The notes below the pieces were generated by a model. It searched no databases. It saw nothing but the letters and a program-made list of their open reading frames with translations, and was not told where the DNA came from. 36,841 nt of DNA, taken from contig JAITKA010000163.1 of assembly GCA_031278635.1 (NCBI GenBank), positions 1 through 36,841 of the forward strand, in the 5' to 3' direction. A program made the position numbers and the translations under genes. The stretch comes from Deltaproteobacteria bacterium. GTDB lineage: Bacteria; Desulfobacterota; Desulfarculia; Adiutricales; Adiutricaceae. Of the stretch, positions 16,367-25,758 are shown piece after piece. How positions within the stretch are numbered: position 1 is the first letter of the stretch; each line of letters starts with the position of its first letter.

Positions 16367-18549
16367 TGTCGGAGACGTTTTTCGGCAGGATCGCCGAGAA
16401 CATAGCCACCAAGGGGGGCGGCAACTTTATCATCGGCCTGGGGGTGGTGGGCATCCTTTTGGTCTTTTTGTTCCCTTTGCCGACCAAAGCCCTAGACCTA
16501 CTGCTAACCTTCAACGTGGCCATGAGCGTTATCGTCCTCCTTACGGCCATGTACACGCTAAAGCCCCTCGATTTTAGCGTCTTTCCCTCCCTTTTGCTTA
16601 TCCTGACCCTTTGCCGCCTGGCCCTGAACATCGGCTCCACCAGGCTCATCCTCCTCAACGGCTCGGAGGGCCCCGACGCCGCCGGGGAGGTCATCCAGGC
16701 CTTCGGCAATTTCGTCGTCGGCGGCAATTACGTGGTCGGGGTCATCATCTTCGCCATCCTTGTGGTCATAAATTTCATGGTCATCACCAAGGGCTCGGGC
16801 CGCATAGCCGAGGTGGCCGCCCGCTTCACCCTGGACGCCATGCCCGGCAAGCAGATGGCCATAGACGCCGATCTGGCCGCCGGGCTCATCCAGGAGGCCG
16901 AGGCCAAAAGCCGCCGGGAGGTCATCGCCAGGGAGGCCGATTTTTACGGGGCCATGGACGGCGCCTCGAAATTCGTGAGGGGCGACGCCATCGCCGGCAT
17001 CATCATCACCCTCATAAACATCGTCGGCGGTTTCGTCATCGGGGTCATCCAGGAAGGCATGAGCATGGAGTCGGCGGCCACGACCTACACCATCCTGACC
17101 GTGGGCGACGGTTTGGTGAGCCAGCTCCCCGCCCTCATGATCTCGACCGCGGCCGGCATCATCGTCAGCCGGGCCGGGTCCGAGACGACCATGAGCACGG
17201 AGATGATCGGCCAGTTCACCTTCAAGCCCGAGGCCCTGGCCCTGGCCGGCGGGGTCATTTTCGTCCTGGGGCTCCTCCCTGGCCTCCCGACCATGGCCTT
17301 CTGCCTGACCGGGACGGTCATCCTCTCGGCCGCCTTCGCCATCTTCCGCAAGCGCAGGCTCCGCCGGGCCATGGAGGAGGGCGCCTCCCGCCGCCCCGTG
17401 GGTTCCGGCCCGGGCGCCGCCCCCGCCCCCGCGCCGGGGGCCCCGGCGGCCCCTGGGGCCCCGCCGGCCCCCGGGCAGGCCAAGGGCCCGGCCGTACCCG
17501 AGCGCATGGAGGCCCTGCTGCCCCTGGACGTCCTGGAGCTGGAGGTCGGCTACGGCCTCATCCCGCTCGTGGACGACGAGCAGGGCGGGGAGCTCATGGA
17601 CCGCATCCGCTCCATCCGCCGCCAGTTCGCCCTGGAGTCGGGCTTCATCGTCCCGCTCATGCACGTCCGCGACAACCTCCAGCTGAGGCCCGGCGAGTAC
17701 GCCATCCTGATCAAGGGCGACGAGGTGGCCCGGGCCGAGATGATGATAGGCCACCAGTTGGCCATGGACCCCGGCGACGCCCGCAAAACCCTCCCGGGCA
17801 TACCCACCCAGGAGCCGGCCTTCGGCCTGAACGCCCTGTGGATAGCCGACGAGCGCCGCGACGAGGCCCAGCACGCCGGCTGGACGGTGGTCGATCTGGC
17901 CTCGGTCATGGCCACGCACCTGACCGAGGTGATCCGGAACCACGCCGACGAGCTCCTCTCGCGCCAGGACGTCCAGAAACTGATAGACGGTGTGGCCCAG
18001 ACCAACGACAAGGTCGTCGAGGAGCTCCTCCCCAACCTCCTGACCCTGGGCCAGATCCAAAAGGTCCTGCAAAACCTCCTCAAGGAGCGGGTTTCCGTGA
18101 GGGACATGCCCTCGATCCTCGAGGTCCTGGCCGACCACGCCCCCATCACCAGGGACACGGATCTCCTGACCGAGTTCGTCCGCCAGCGCCTCGCCCGGGG
18201 CATAATCCGTAATTACGTCATCCCCAGCGGCGAGCTGCCCCTCATGACCATCGGCCAGGACATCGAGGAGACCCTGTCCCGCTCCATAAACGAGACCGAG
18301 AGGGGCGCCTACCTCGCCCTCGACCCCGACTCCGGCCAGCGGATCCTGACGGCCATCAGCAACGGCATCTCCCAGCTGACCAGCCAAAACTTCCAGCCGG
18401 TGGTCCTGTGCTCGCCCATGATCAGAAGGCACCTGCGAAAACTGACCGAGCGCTTCCTGACCAACCTGGTGGTCCTCTCCCACAGCGAGCTGACCAACAA
18501 CATCAGGCTCAAGATCCTAGGCGAGGTGACCTTTAGCTATGCCGATTAA
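16366..18549 (+). CDS. flhA: Flagellar export protein FlhA, 727 aa
   Basis: Large export-gate protein that forms the cytoplasmic ring docking chaperone-substrate complexes and uses the proton motive force. The membrane half (1-~330, about eight spans) contains the FHIPEP hallmark blocks CRLALNIGSTRLIL (83-96) and EVAARFTLDAMPGKQMAIDADL (149-170). A Pro/Ala/Gly linker (345-375) is longer than usual. The cytoplasmic domain (~380-727) is intact, with GIPTQEPAFG, VIRNHADELLSRQDVQ and a normal C-terminus. Start ATG 16366 overlaps the flhB stop by one base. The last 9 codons are copied 100 bp downstream at the flhF start. Confidence 0.95.
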   Translation: MSETFFGRIAENIATKGGGNFIIGLGVVGILLVFLFPLPTKALDLLLTFNVAMSVIVLLTAMYTLKPLDFSVFPSLLLILTLCRLALNIGSTRLILLNGSEGPDAAGEVIQAFGNFVVGGNYVVGVIIFAILVVINFMVITKGSGRIAEVAARFTLDAMPGKQMAIDADLAAGLIQEAEAKSRREVIAREADFYGAMDGASKFVRGDAIAGIIITLINIVGGFVIGVIQEGMSMESAATTYTILTVGDGLVSQLPALMISTAAGIIVSRAGSETTMSTEMIGQFTFKPEALALAGGVIFVLGLLPGLPTMAFCLTGTVILSAAFAIFRKRRLRRAMEEGASRRPVGSGPGAAPAPAPGAPAAPGAPPAPGQAKGPAVPERMEALLPLDVLELEVGYGLIPLVDDEQGGELMDRIRSIRRQFALESGFIVPLMHVRDNLQLRPGEYAILIKGDEVARAEMMIGHQLAMDPGDARKTLPGIPTQEPAFGLNALWIADERRDEAQHAGWTVVDLASVMATHLTEVIRNHADELLSRQDVQKLIDGVAQTNDKVVEELLPNLLTLGQIQKVLQNLLKERVSVRDMPSILEVLADHAPITRDTDLLTEFVRQRLARGIIRNYVIPSGELPLMTIGQDIEETLSRSINETERGAYLALDPDSGQRILTAISNGISQLTSQNFQPVVLCSPMIRRHLRKLTERFLTNLVVLSHSELTNNIRLKILGEVTFSYAD

Positions 18550-18650
18550 AACCCCCACGCCCTGGCCCCTTTGGCTTTGGCCCCTTCCGGGCCCCGCGCC
18601 ATCGGGGGGCCCCGCGCCATTCGAGGTAACCTTTAGCCATGCGGATTAAG
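18522..18650 (+). repeat. Duplicated flhA-end / flhF-start junction (two 29-bp copies, 100 bp apart)
   Basis: Copy 1 (18522-18550) is the flhA 3' end; copy 2 (18622-18650) spans the flhF start. Both read CGAGGTnACCTTTAGCnATG and then CnGATTAAn, 25 of 29 bases identical. Copy 1 also contains an ATG (18539) opening a 36-codon frame (MPIKTPT...) that ends EVTFSHAD-stop, nearly repeating FlhA's own last residues EVTFSYAD. The spacer holds a smaller repeat, GGCCCCGCGCCAT, twice. Confidence 0.7.
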
Positions 18651-20150
18651 CGTTTCACGGGCAAGGACCTCCCAAGCGTGGTCAGGCAGATAAAAAACGA
18701 GTTCGGCCTCAAGGCCATCATCCTGTCCCAGCGGGAGAAGCCCGAGGGCCTGGTCGAGGTCACGGCCGGCGTGCGCGACGAGGACATCGCCCCCGCCGCC
18801 CCCGGGGCCCCGGCCCCGGCCGGGGACGTGGCCACCCCGGAGGGGCCCCCACCGGACGGGGGGCCGCCCGGCGAGATACAGATAGCCCCGGCGGACGACG
18901 ACGAGACCCCCGGCCAGATCCTCTCGGCCAAGGCCTACGGCCAGTCCCTGGGCCAGGACTGGACCTTCGACGAGGCCATGGAGCGCGAAAACGACCGGGA
19001 CCTGCCCCAGGTCACCGAAATCGTCCCCCGGCCCAGCCTGCGGGGTAGGCCCCTCCGGCCCGTCCCGCCCGAGCCCGGCCCGGCCAAACCCTCGCCAGGC
19101 GCCCGCCTGCGGGCCCAGCCCGGGCCCCAGGGCCCGGCCAGGGCCGCCGGCAAGCCCCGAACGCCCGGGACGGCCCCGGCCGCCGGGGTCGCCGCCTACA
19201 GAAAGGTCCAGGCCGCCCCGGCCCCCGGGGGCGACCTTGGGGCGGGCCTTTCCCTGGAAAGGGAGATTATATCCCTTAGGGAGTACGTTTCCGAGGAGAT
19301 GGGGGCCTTAAAGAACCTTTTCTGGGATCTGGCCCATCGGCAGAGCCTGACCGAGAAATGGCGCGACCGGCCCGACGTGGTCGGCCTCTACCGGGGCCTT
19401 CTGGCCACGGGCCTCTCCCCCCAGTGGGCCCGCGAGTTCGCCGAGAAATCGGCCGAGAGCATGGACGCCTGGGGAGGGGAGCTGACCGAGCACCTGCGGA
19501 AGACCATAAAGCCTAGGCTCCGCTGCCTCTCCCCGGAGGCGCCCCTCCCGAGGCTCGTGGCCATGACCGGCCCGACCGGCTCCGGCAAGACCACCTCCCT
19601 CGTGAGGCTGGCCGCCTGGTACCAGAAAAAGGGCCGCAAGGTCTCGGCCATCACCCTGGACACCCTCAAGCTGGGGGCCGTGGAGCAGCTGGCCCGCTAC
19701 GCCCGCATAATGGGCCTGGGCCTCAAGGCCTGCCAGAACCGGGCCGAGTTCGCCGAGGCCAACGAGATCTTCCAGGACTCCGATCTCGTCCTGATAGACA
19801 CCAACACCCGGGATTTCTCGGCCAAGGGGGCCGCGGACGACCTGGGGGCCGCCCTCATGGAGGCCGGGGCCAAGCGCCTCCTCGTCCTCCCGGCCGGCCT
19901 GAAAAGCGAGGACCTGGAGAACCTCCACCGGACCCTGGCCGGCCCGACCCTCCTCGGCCTCGTCATAACCAAGCTGGACGAGACCATGGGCCTCGGCAAC
20001 GTCATGGGTTTTTTGGCCGGCCACGGCCCGCCCCTGTGCTTTTATTCCGTCGGCCCCAGGACCCCCGAGGATTTCCTCCCGGCCAACGCCGACAAACTCC
20101 TGGACCTGTGGCTTTCGGCCAAGGTCCCCAAGGCCCCCAAACCCGCTTAG
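18639..20150 (+). CDS. flhF: Flagellar placement GTPase FlhF, atypical G3 motif, 503 aa
   Basis: SRP-type GTPase that sets where a flagellum is built. The N-terminus (MRIKRFTGKDLPSVVRQIKNEFG, split) is the FlhF start domain. A long Pro/Ala/Gly linker (~50-200) follows, then the NG domain: P-loop GPTGSGKTT (311-319), DTLKLGAVEQL (341-351; DTYRxGAxEQL in the family) and TKLD (444-447). The G3 motif, normally DTAGR, reads DTNTR (387-391), which may weaken hydrolysis. Start ATG 18639 with GAGGT upstream, inside a 29-bp repeat copied from the flhA end. It works with the adjacent FlhG. Confidence 0.9.
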   Translation: MRIKRFTGKDLPSVVRQIKNEFGLKAIILSQREKPEGLVEVTAGVRDEDIAPAAPGAPAPAGDVATPEGPPPDGGPPGEIQIAPADDDETPGQILSAKAYGQSLGQDWTFDEAMERENDRDLPQVTEIVPRPSLRGRPLRPVPPEPGPAKPSPGARLRAQPGPQGPARAAGKPRTPGTAPAAGVAAYRKVQAAPAPGGDLGAGLSLEREIISLREYVSEEMGALKNLFWDLAHRQSLTEKWRDRPDVVGLYRGLLATGLSPQWAREFAEKSAESMDAWGGELTEHLRKTIKPRLRCLSPEAPLPRLVAMTGPTGSGKTTSLVRLAAWYQKKGRKVSAITLDTLKLGAVEQLARYARIMGLGLKACQNRAEFAEANEIFQDSDLVLIDTNTRDFSAKGAADDLGAALMEAGAKRLLVLPAGLKSEDLENLHRTLAGPTLLGLVITKLDETMGLGNVMGFLAGHGPPLCFYSVGPRTPEDFLPANADKLLDLWLSAKVPKAPKPA

Positions 20151-20302
20151 GCCGGTTTGTGCCTTTTTCCGTTGTTGTTCAGACCCAAAAAATATGTTAC
20201 AGTAGAACAATTGTAATACGATGGTCTTTAAATTTTAGTTTTTTGGATTTTTTGGATCGAATCCCGCCCCTTGGGAAACGGGGGCCCATTAAGTGAGATT
20301 TT
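20151..20302 (+). promoter_or_regulatory. AT-rich gap before flhG, possible internal promoter
   Basis: The only AT-rich break inside the otherwise compact motility operon (about 20160-20265, with several T-runs). It begins with a weak AGGC...GCCTTTTT hairpin after flhF. I could not find a clear -35/-10 or -24/-12 pair, so this is a candidate region, not a defined promoter. Confidence 0.3.
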
Positions 20303-21340
20303 ATGAGCGGATCCTCGCCAGACAATAAACCCACCGCGGCCCCGGCCAAGCCGGCGCCCCAGGTGGCCCCGGACAAGCCCGCGCCCGCGCCCGCGGCCCC
20401 GGCCAAGCCGGCCGCCCCGGCGGCGGCCCAGGCCAAGCCGGCCGCCGCGGCCAGGCCCAAGCCCCCCGCCCAGCGGAAGCCCGCGGGCAAGCCCGAGCCC
20501 GCCCCCAAGGCGGCCGGCGGCAAGCCCGTCAGGGTCATCGCCGTCTCCAGCGGCAAGGGCGGGGTGGGCAAGAGCAACATCACCCTGGGCCTGGCCATAG
20601 CCCTGGCCGGGCTGGGCCGGCAGGTCCTTTTGTGGGACGCCGACCTGGGCCTCGCCAACACGGACGTTTTGCTGGGCATCAGGACCAAGGCCACCATACA
20701 CGACTGGCTCAAGGGCGAAAAATCCCTCTCGGAGATTATCATCAAAGGCCCCAAGGGCATAAATATCCTCCCGGCGGCCAGCGGCATCCTGGAACTGAGC
20801 GAGATAACCGAGGCCCAGAAGGCGAGGCTCATCGCCGAGTTCGAGCAGTGGCAGGGGGATCTGGACTTTCTCCTAATCGACACGGCCGCGGGCATAGGCC
20901 CCAACGTGATATTCTTTAACCTGGTGGCCCAGGAGCACCTAATCATCCTCAATAACGAGCCGACATCCATCACCGACGCCTACGCCCTTATCAAGGCCCT
21001 GACGACCAAGCACCGCCAGACCGGCTTCTACCTCCTCCCCAACATGGTTTCCGGCCCCAAGGACGCGAGGGCGGTCTTCGAGCTCATGAGTAACGTGGCC
21101 GGCCAATACCTGGGCCAGGTATCCCTCGACCTCGCCGGCTACATCCCCTACGACGAGGCCATACCGGCCTCGGTCCGCAGGCAGCAGCCCTTTTACATTC
21201 TCTACCCCGACAGCGAGGCCTCGCTCAGGATAGCCGAGCTGGCCCGTTACCTGATCGGCCGCGAGCCCCCGGCCTTCGGGGTGGGCGGCCTGGTCCTTTT
21301 CCTGAGCCGGCTGGTTTCCATGGAACGGGCGGTGGACTGA
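20303..21340 (+). CDS. flhG: Flagellar number regulator FlhG (FleN/MinD family ATPase), 345 aa
   Basis: MinD-type ATPase controlling flagellar number and regulating FlhF. It has the deviant Walker A KGGVGKS (85-91), LLWDADLGLANTDVLLG (switch I/Walker A' region), LLIDTAAGIGPNV (Walker B/switch II) and a C-terminal helix (LVLFLSRLVSM) that could be the membrane-targeting helix. The first ~75 residues are a Pro-Ala-Lys low-complexity tail. The DQAxxLR helix that in known FlhG activates FlhF is not seen there. Start ATG 20303. The stop overlaps the fliA start (TGATG). Confidence 0.92.
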   Translation: MSGSSPDNKPTAAPAKPAPQVAPDKPAPAPAAPAKPAAPAAAQAKPAAAARPKPPAQRKPAGKPEPAPKAAGGKPVRVIAVSSGKGGVGKSNITLGLAIALAGLGRQVLLWDADLGLANTDVLLGIRTKATIHDWLKGEKSLSEIIIKGPKGINILPAASGILELSEITEAQKARLIAEFEQWQGDLDFLLIDTAAGIGPNVIFFNLVAQEHLIILNNEPTSITDAYALIKALTTKHRQTGFYLLPNMVSGPKDARAVFELMSNVAGQYLGQVSLDLAGYIPYDEAIPASVRRQQPFYILYPDSEASLRIAELARYLIGREPPAFGVGGLVLFLSRLVSMERAVD

Positions 21341-22134
21341 TGTCCGAGACTCAAACATACGGGCCCGGAGGGGTCGACAAGCCCTCGTGGCGCGGCCTGT
21401 CCATGGCCGACAAGACCCAGTACGTGGAGCAATACTCCCCCCTCATCAAGTACCTGGCCGACCGCCTGGCCTCCAGGCTGCCCGGGCACATAATCAAGGA
21501 CGACCTGATTTCCGCCGGGGTCCTGGGCCTGATCGACGCGATCGATCGCTTCGAGCCGGATCGCGGCATCATGTTCAAGACCTACGCGGAGTTCAGGATA
21601 AAGGGGGCCATGATCGACGAGCTCAGGAGCCTCGACTGGGTCCCCAGGTCGGTCAGGAAAAAGGCCACCGAGCTCGAGCGCCTCTTCCGGAAGCTGGAGC
21701 AGGAACTGGGCCACCCGCCCACCGACGAGGAGGCCGCCGAGGCCATGGGCATAGCCGTCCCGGCCTACCTGAAGCTCCTTGACGAGGTCAGCGCCATCAA
21801 CATGGTCGATATCGAGGCCTTCCGCTCCGAGGGCTCCTCGGGCCGCGAGCCCGCCGACGTCTACGAGATCCTGGCCGACGAGAACGGCGTCGACGCCCTC
21901 GCCGCCATAGGCCAGCAGGAGGCCCGCCAGGTCCTCGTCGAGGCCATCGAGGCCCTGCCCGAGAAGGAAAGGCTTGTGGTCACGCTCTATTACCACGAGG
22001 AGCTGACCATGAAGGAGATCGGCCAGGTCATGGGCTACACCGAGTCCAGGATCAGCCAGATCCACACCAAAAGCATGCTCAAACTCCGGGGCCGTTTGGC
22101 GGATTATTTCGACAAAAAGAAGCCCCAACCCTGA
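21340..22134 (+). CDS. fliA: Flagellar sigma factor FliA (sigma-28), 264 aa
   Basis: Directs RNA polymerase to late flagellar and chemotaxis promoters. Sigma region 2 (~34-100: LIKYLADRLASRLP, DLISAGVLGLIDAIDRFEPDRG, FKTYAEFRIKGAMIDELRSLDWVPRSVR, given in pieces), region 3 (~107-175) and region 4 with the helix-turn-helix LTMKEIGQVMGYTESRISQI (222-241) are complete. Start ATG 21340 overlaps the flhG stop by one base, so translation is coupled. No flgM is in the window. Confidence 0.95.
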   Translation: MSETQTYGPGGVDKPSWRGLSMADKTQYVEQYSPLIKYLADRLASRLPGHIIKDDLISAGVLGLIDAIDRFEPDRGIMFKTYAEFRIKGAMIDELRSLDWVPRSVRKKATELERLFRKLEQELGHPPTDEEAAEAMGIAVPAYLKLLDEVSAINMVDIEAFRSEGSSGREPADVYEILADENGVDALAAIGQQEARQVLVEAIEALPEKERLVVTLYYHEELTMKEIGQVMGYTESRISQIHTKSMLKLRGRLADYFDKKKPQP

Positions 22135-22317
22135 CCGGGCCCAAAAAGCCCCTAAAATATTTCCAATCTCAGCCGCCCGAGTCCATTGGGCAAACCCATC
22201 CCGCCATCGGACCCCAGGGTTTCCCGATGGCAATCAAACCCCAACCCCCAGGGTCGCCCCCGCCGGGGCGACCCAATCCCAGGGGCCGCCCCGGCGCGCC
22301 CAACGGAGCCAGACCGG
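22135..22317 (+). promoter_or_regulatory. Gap after fliA with two strong hairpins
   Basis: Hairpin 1: CCATCGG (22204-22210) pairs with CCGATGG (22224-22230), with an inner ACCC/GGGT. Hairpin 2: GGGTCGCCCC (22251-22260), loop CGCC, GGGGCGACCC (22265-22274), a perfect 10-bp stem. Neither has a T-run. Together they suggest an untranslated leader controlling the next gene. Confidence 0.5.
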
Positions 22318-23526
<1,209 letters not shown>

Positions 23527-23553
23527 CCCGGCCGCCCCCAGCCCACAAAAAAT

Positions 23554-23592
23554 AACCGGCCCCCGGCCGAAAAGGCGCCGGGGACCGGTTTT
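23554..23592. terminator. Bidirectional terminator after the motility locus
   Basis: AACCGGCCCCCGGC (23554-23567) pairs with GCCGGGGACCGGTT (23577-23590) with one mismatch. TTTT follows on the plus strand, and an A-run (23547-23552) gives the T-run for the minus strand. It separates the plus-strand motility genes from the minus-strand transporter operon. Confidence 0.85.
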
Positions 23593-23620
23593 AGCCAAGG
23601 GAGCTTTTGGCGGCCCTGGG

Positions 23621-24409
23621 TTAGTTGGCTATGTTGAAGGTCAGGGTGGCGTCCCCGGCTATCACGTCGCAGACGGCCTTGTCCGGGTAATCGCTTTTGG
23701 TCTCAACGACCAAGGTCCAGAGCCCTTCCTTGAGCGGGCTCATGGTTATTTTGCCCTCGCCGTCGGTGGTGGCCAGGAAGTCGCGGTTACCGGCCTCCTG
23801 GTGCTTGTTGCCGGCCAGGGTGCCCTTGACGTCGGCCTTGGGCAGGGGCTTGCCGTCGGAGAGGACCTGGAGGGGCAGGTCGCCGCCGACCTTGACCGTG
23901 CCGGGGTTGACCAGGGGCACGATCTCAAGCTTGTTGCCGATGGGCTTGGTCACGAAATCATCGGTCGCGGCCCCGATGTTGACTATGCCCTTGGCCGACC
24001 TGGAGTACTGCTCGCAGGAGGTGGCGCCGGGGGTCTCGTTCTTGGCCTTCATGGCCGACCCCTCGGGGGTGTAGCTCCAATAGGTCGGCTTATAGCCCGT
24101 CGTCAGGAGGTAGGTGCCTTCCTTCACCGGCTCCTCGGTTATCGAGATGTAGTTCTTGTCCCCGGCCTTGAGGGCCAGCTTGTTGCCCTGGGCGTCGATG
24201 ACCTCCAGGGGGAAGAAAATGGGCAGCCTCTCGGCGGCGATCTCCTCGCCGTTGGGGAAATCATGCCCGTAGCCCAAAATGGCCACCAGCGGCTGGCCGG
24301 CCGTGGGATTCTCGGCGTTGGCCCAAATCTCGTGGGCCGAGGCCTGGGGGGCCAAAACGAAGGCCAGTACCGCCATCAAACAAAGCGCCTTAAAAATTCT
24401 CTTAGTCAT
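23621..24409 (-). CDS. nikK: NikK-like periplasmic DUF4198 component of a Ni/Co ECF transporter, 262 aa
   Basis: Exported protein: signal peptide 1-25 (MTKRIFKALC... ending ASA) with mature N-terminus HEIW, the typical start of the DUF4198 / NikK family. The body is two beta-rich domains; the second (from ~180) includes GDLPLQVLSDGKPL and TTDGEGKITMSPL and looks like a carboxypeptidase-regulatory (CNA-B-like) fold. It is thought to deliver metal to the NikM/NikL membrane part. Last gene of the operon, 111 bases after nikL. Metal specificity is not readable from this protein; the riboswitch upstream favours cobalt. Confidence 0.82.
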   Translation of the reverse strand: MTKRIFKALCLMAVLAFVLAPQASAHEIWANAENPTAGQPLVAILGYGHDFPNGEEIAAERLPIFFPLEVIDAQGNKLALKAGDKNYISITEEPVKEGTYLLTTGYKPTYWSYTPEGSAMKAKNETPGATSCEQYSRSAKGIVNIGAATDDFVTKPIGNKLEIVPLVNPGTVKVGGDLPLQVLSDGKPLPKADVKGTLAGNKHQEAGNRDFLATTDGEGKITMSPLKEGLWTLVVETKSDYPDKAVCDVIAGDATLTFNIAN

Positions 24410-24520
24410 TAAAACCTCTCCTTTAAACTATATGTTGTTACCTTGCGGACCCATACGGCCCGCCAATGGGCTCCCAAAGGGAACCCAGGATGAGAACCAT
24501 CAAAAAAAAGCGTCCATGGG

Positions 24521-25036
24521 TCAGGTTTTGGCCTGGCCGGCGGCACCCTTCTTGCCCCCGAAAGCCTTGAAGGCCAGGGCCAGGTTCAGGAAAACGCTCA
24601 CGACCAGGCCAATCTTAAGGGGTTTGGTGGCCTGGCCGAGGGCCTTTTCCATGTTGACCATGGGGGCGGCCTCCGCCGCGGGCTCCCCGCCCCCGGCGGC
24701 CGGGGTTTCCTCGGTCTTTATGGTCAGATCCGCCGTGGCCAGGTGGCCGTTATTGTCATCGGAGGTGATCGTCCACTCGCCGTCCTCGCCGGGCACGAAG
24801 GCGAAGTAGCCGGTCTCGTTGGTCCTGCCCACCTGGCTGAGCTTGGCCTTGTCGTTGGGCCCGTAGACCTTGACCTCGGAAAACTTCATGGCCGTGTCGT
24901 CGTCGTAGGTGAACCTAAGGCCGTAACTTTTCTTGTCGCTGTAGTCCCATGTCACCCCGTGGGCGTACAGCGACGCCACCGGGGCCAGAATAATCAGGAT
25001 CATGGCGGCGACCATGCCGCAAAAAAAACGTTTCAC
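24521..25036 (-). CDS. nikL: NikL-like small membrane component of a Ni/Co ECF transporter, 171 aa
   Basis: N-terminal signal peptide or anchor (1-25, ending LYA) followed by a mature end HGVTW, a periplasmic beta domain (~28-108), a Gly/Ala/Glu linker and one C-terminal membrane span (~141-160) with a Lys-rich tail. This layout matches NikL, which in NikKLMQO systems takes the place of the CbiN/NikN subunit. If cleaved, the new N-terminal His could bind metal, as in NikK next door. Lies between nikO and nikK in one orientation. Confidence 0.75.
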   Translation of the reverse strand: MKRFFCGMVAAMILIILAPVASLYAHGVTWDYSDKKSYGLRFTYDDDTAMKFSEVKVYGPNDKAKLSQVGRTNETGYFAFVPGEDGEWTITSDDNNGHLATADLTIKTEETPAAGGGEPAAEAAPMVNMEKALGQATKPLKIGLVVSVFLNLALAFKAFGGKKGAAGQAKT

Positions 25037-25065
25037 TTTTTCCTCCCCTGGCGATTTCCCCGGGT

Positions 25066-25758
25066 TCAGGCGGCCTGGCTTCCCGGCCTGCCGTTCGATT
25101 CCCTGGGCGGCTCGGCAATGACCCGCCCGTCCTTGAGCCTGACCGAGCCGGTTACCACCCGGTCAAGGAACGATCGATCGTGGGCCACCACCAGGTACGG
25201 CAAGCCGCAGGCCAAAAGCACTTTGGCTATGCGGTCGCAGGCCTCCTCGTCCAGGCAGGTGGTGGGCTCGTCCAATATGAGCATCCTCGGCCTCATGGCC
25301 AGGGCCGTCCCCAGGGCCACGAGTTTTTTCTCCCCGTCGGAGAGGTTGTAGGTGACCCTGTCCTTGAAGGCCGAGAGGTTCAAGAGTTCCAGCGTCCCGT
25401 CGACGATGGCCTCGGCCTCTTCCATGGTTTTCCCCATGTTCAGGGGCCCGAAGGCGAGATCGTCCCCGACCGTCGGGCAAAACAGCTGGTCGTTGGCGTC
25501 CTGGAAGACGAAGCCTATCTGGAGCCTCGCCTCCCGGAATTCCTTCTCCGTGCGGCGGGGCTTGCCAAAGAGCTCGATCTCCCCCGCCGAGGGCTTCAAG
25601 AGGCCCATGATCAGCTGCAGCAACGTCGATTTGCCGCACCCGTTGCTGCCGACCAGCCCCGTCCGTTGCCCGGACGAGAATCCGAAGGAAAAATCCTTGA
25701 AGACCACCCTCTGGCCGTAGGCGAAAGAGAGGTTGGTTATCGAGATCAACGTTTCCAT
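25066..25758 (-). CDS. nikO: ECF transporter ATPase (NikO/CbiO), 230 aa
   Basis: ABC ATPase powering metal uptake. Walker A GSNGCGKST (37-45), Q-loop VFQDANDQLF (84-93, the CbiO/EcfA-type QxxxxQxF form), signature LSDGEKK (139-145; LSGGQKQ in most ABC proteins), Walker B MLILDEPT (159-166) and the switch His in VVAHD (H193). All catalytic positions are present. Short for CbiO (usually ~270 aa), as in many NikO. Its start overlaps the nikQ end by 13 bases, so the two are translationally coupled. Confidence 0.92.
   Translation of the reverse strand: METLISITNLSFAYGQRVVFKDFSFGFSSGQRTGLVGSNGCGKSTLLQLIMGLLKPSAGEIELFGKPRRTEKEFREARLQIGFVFQDANDQLFCPTVGDDLAFGPLNMGKTMEEAEAIVDGTLELLNLSAFKDRVTYNLSDGEKKLVALGTALAMRPRMLILDEPTTCLDEEACDRIAKVLLACGLPYLVVAHDRSFLDRVVTGSVRLKDGRVIAEPPRESNGRPGSQAA

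Noticed and set aside
16558-18483. 641-codon open frame antisense to flhA
   Set aside because: A by-product of G/C third positions removing stops on the other strand; flhA on the plus strand is unmistakable. The same explains the long antisense frames over the LRR gene (1965-3176), fliM-fliN (10599-12080), the FliL-like gene (22234-23598) and the hybrid kinase (30972-33023).
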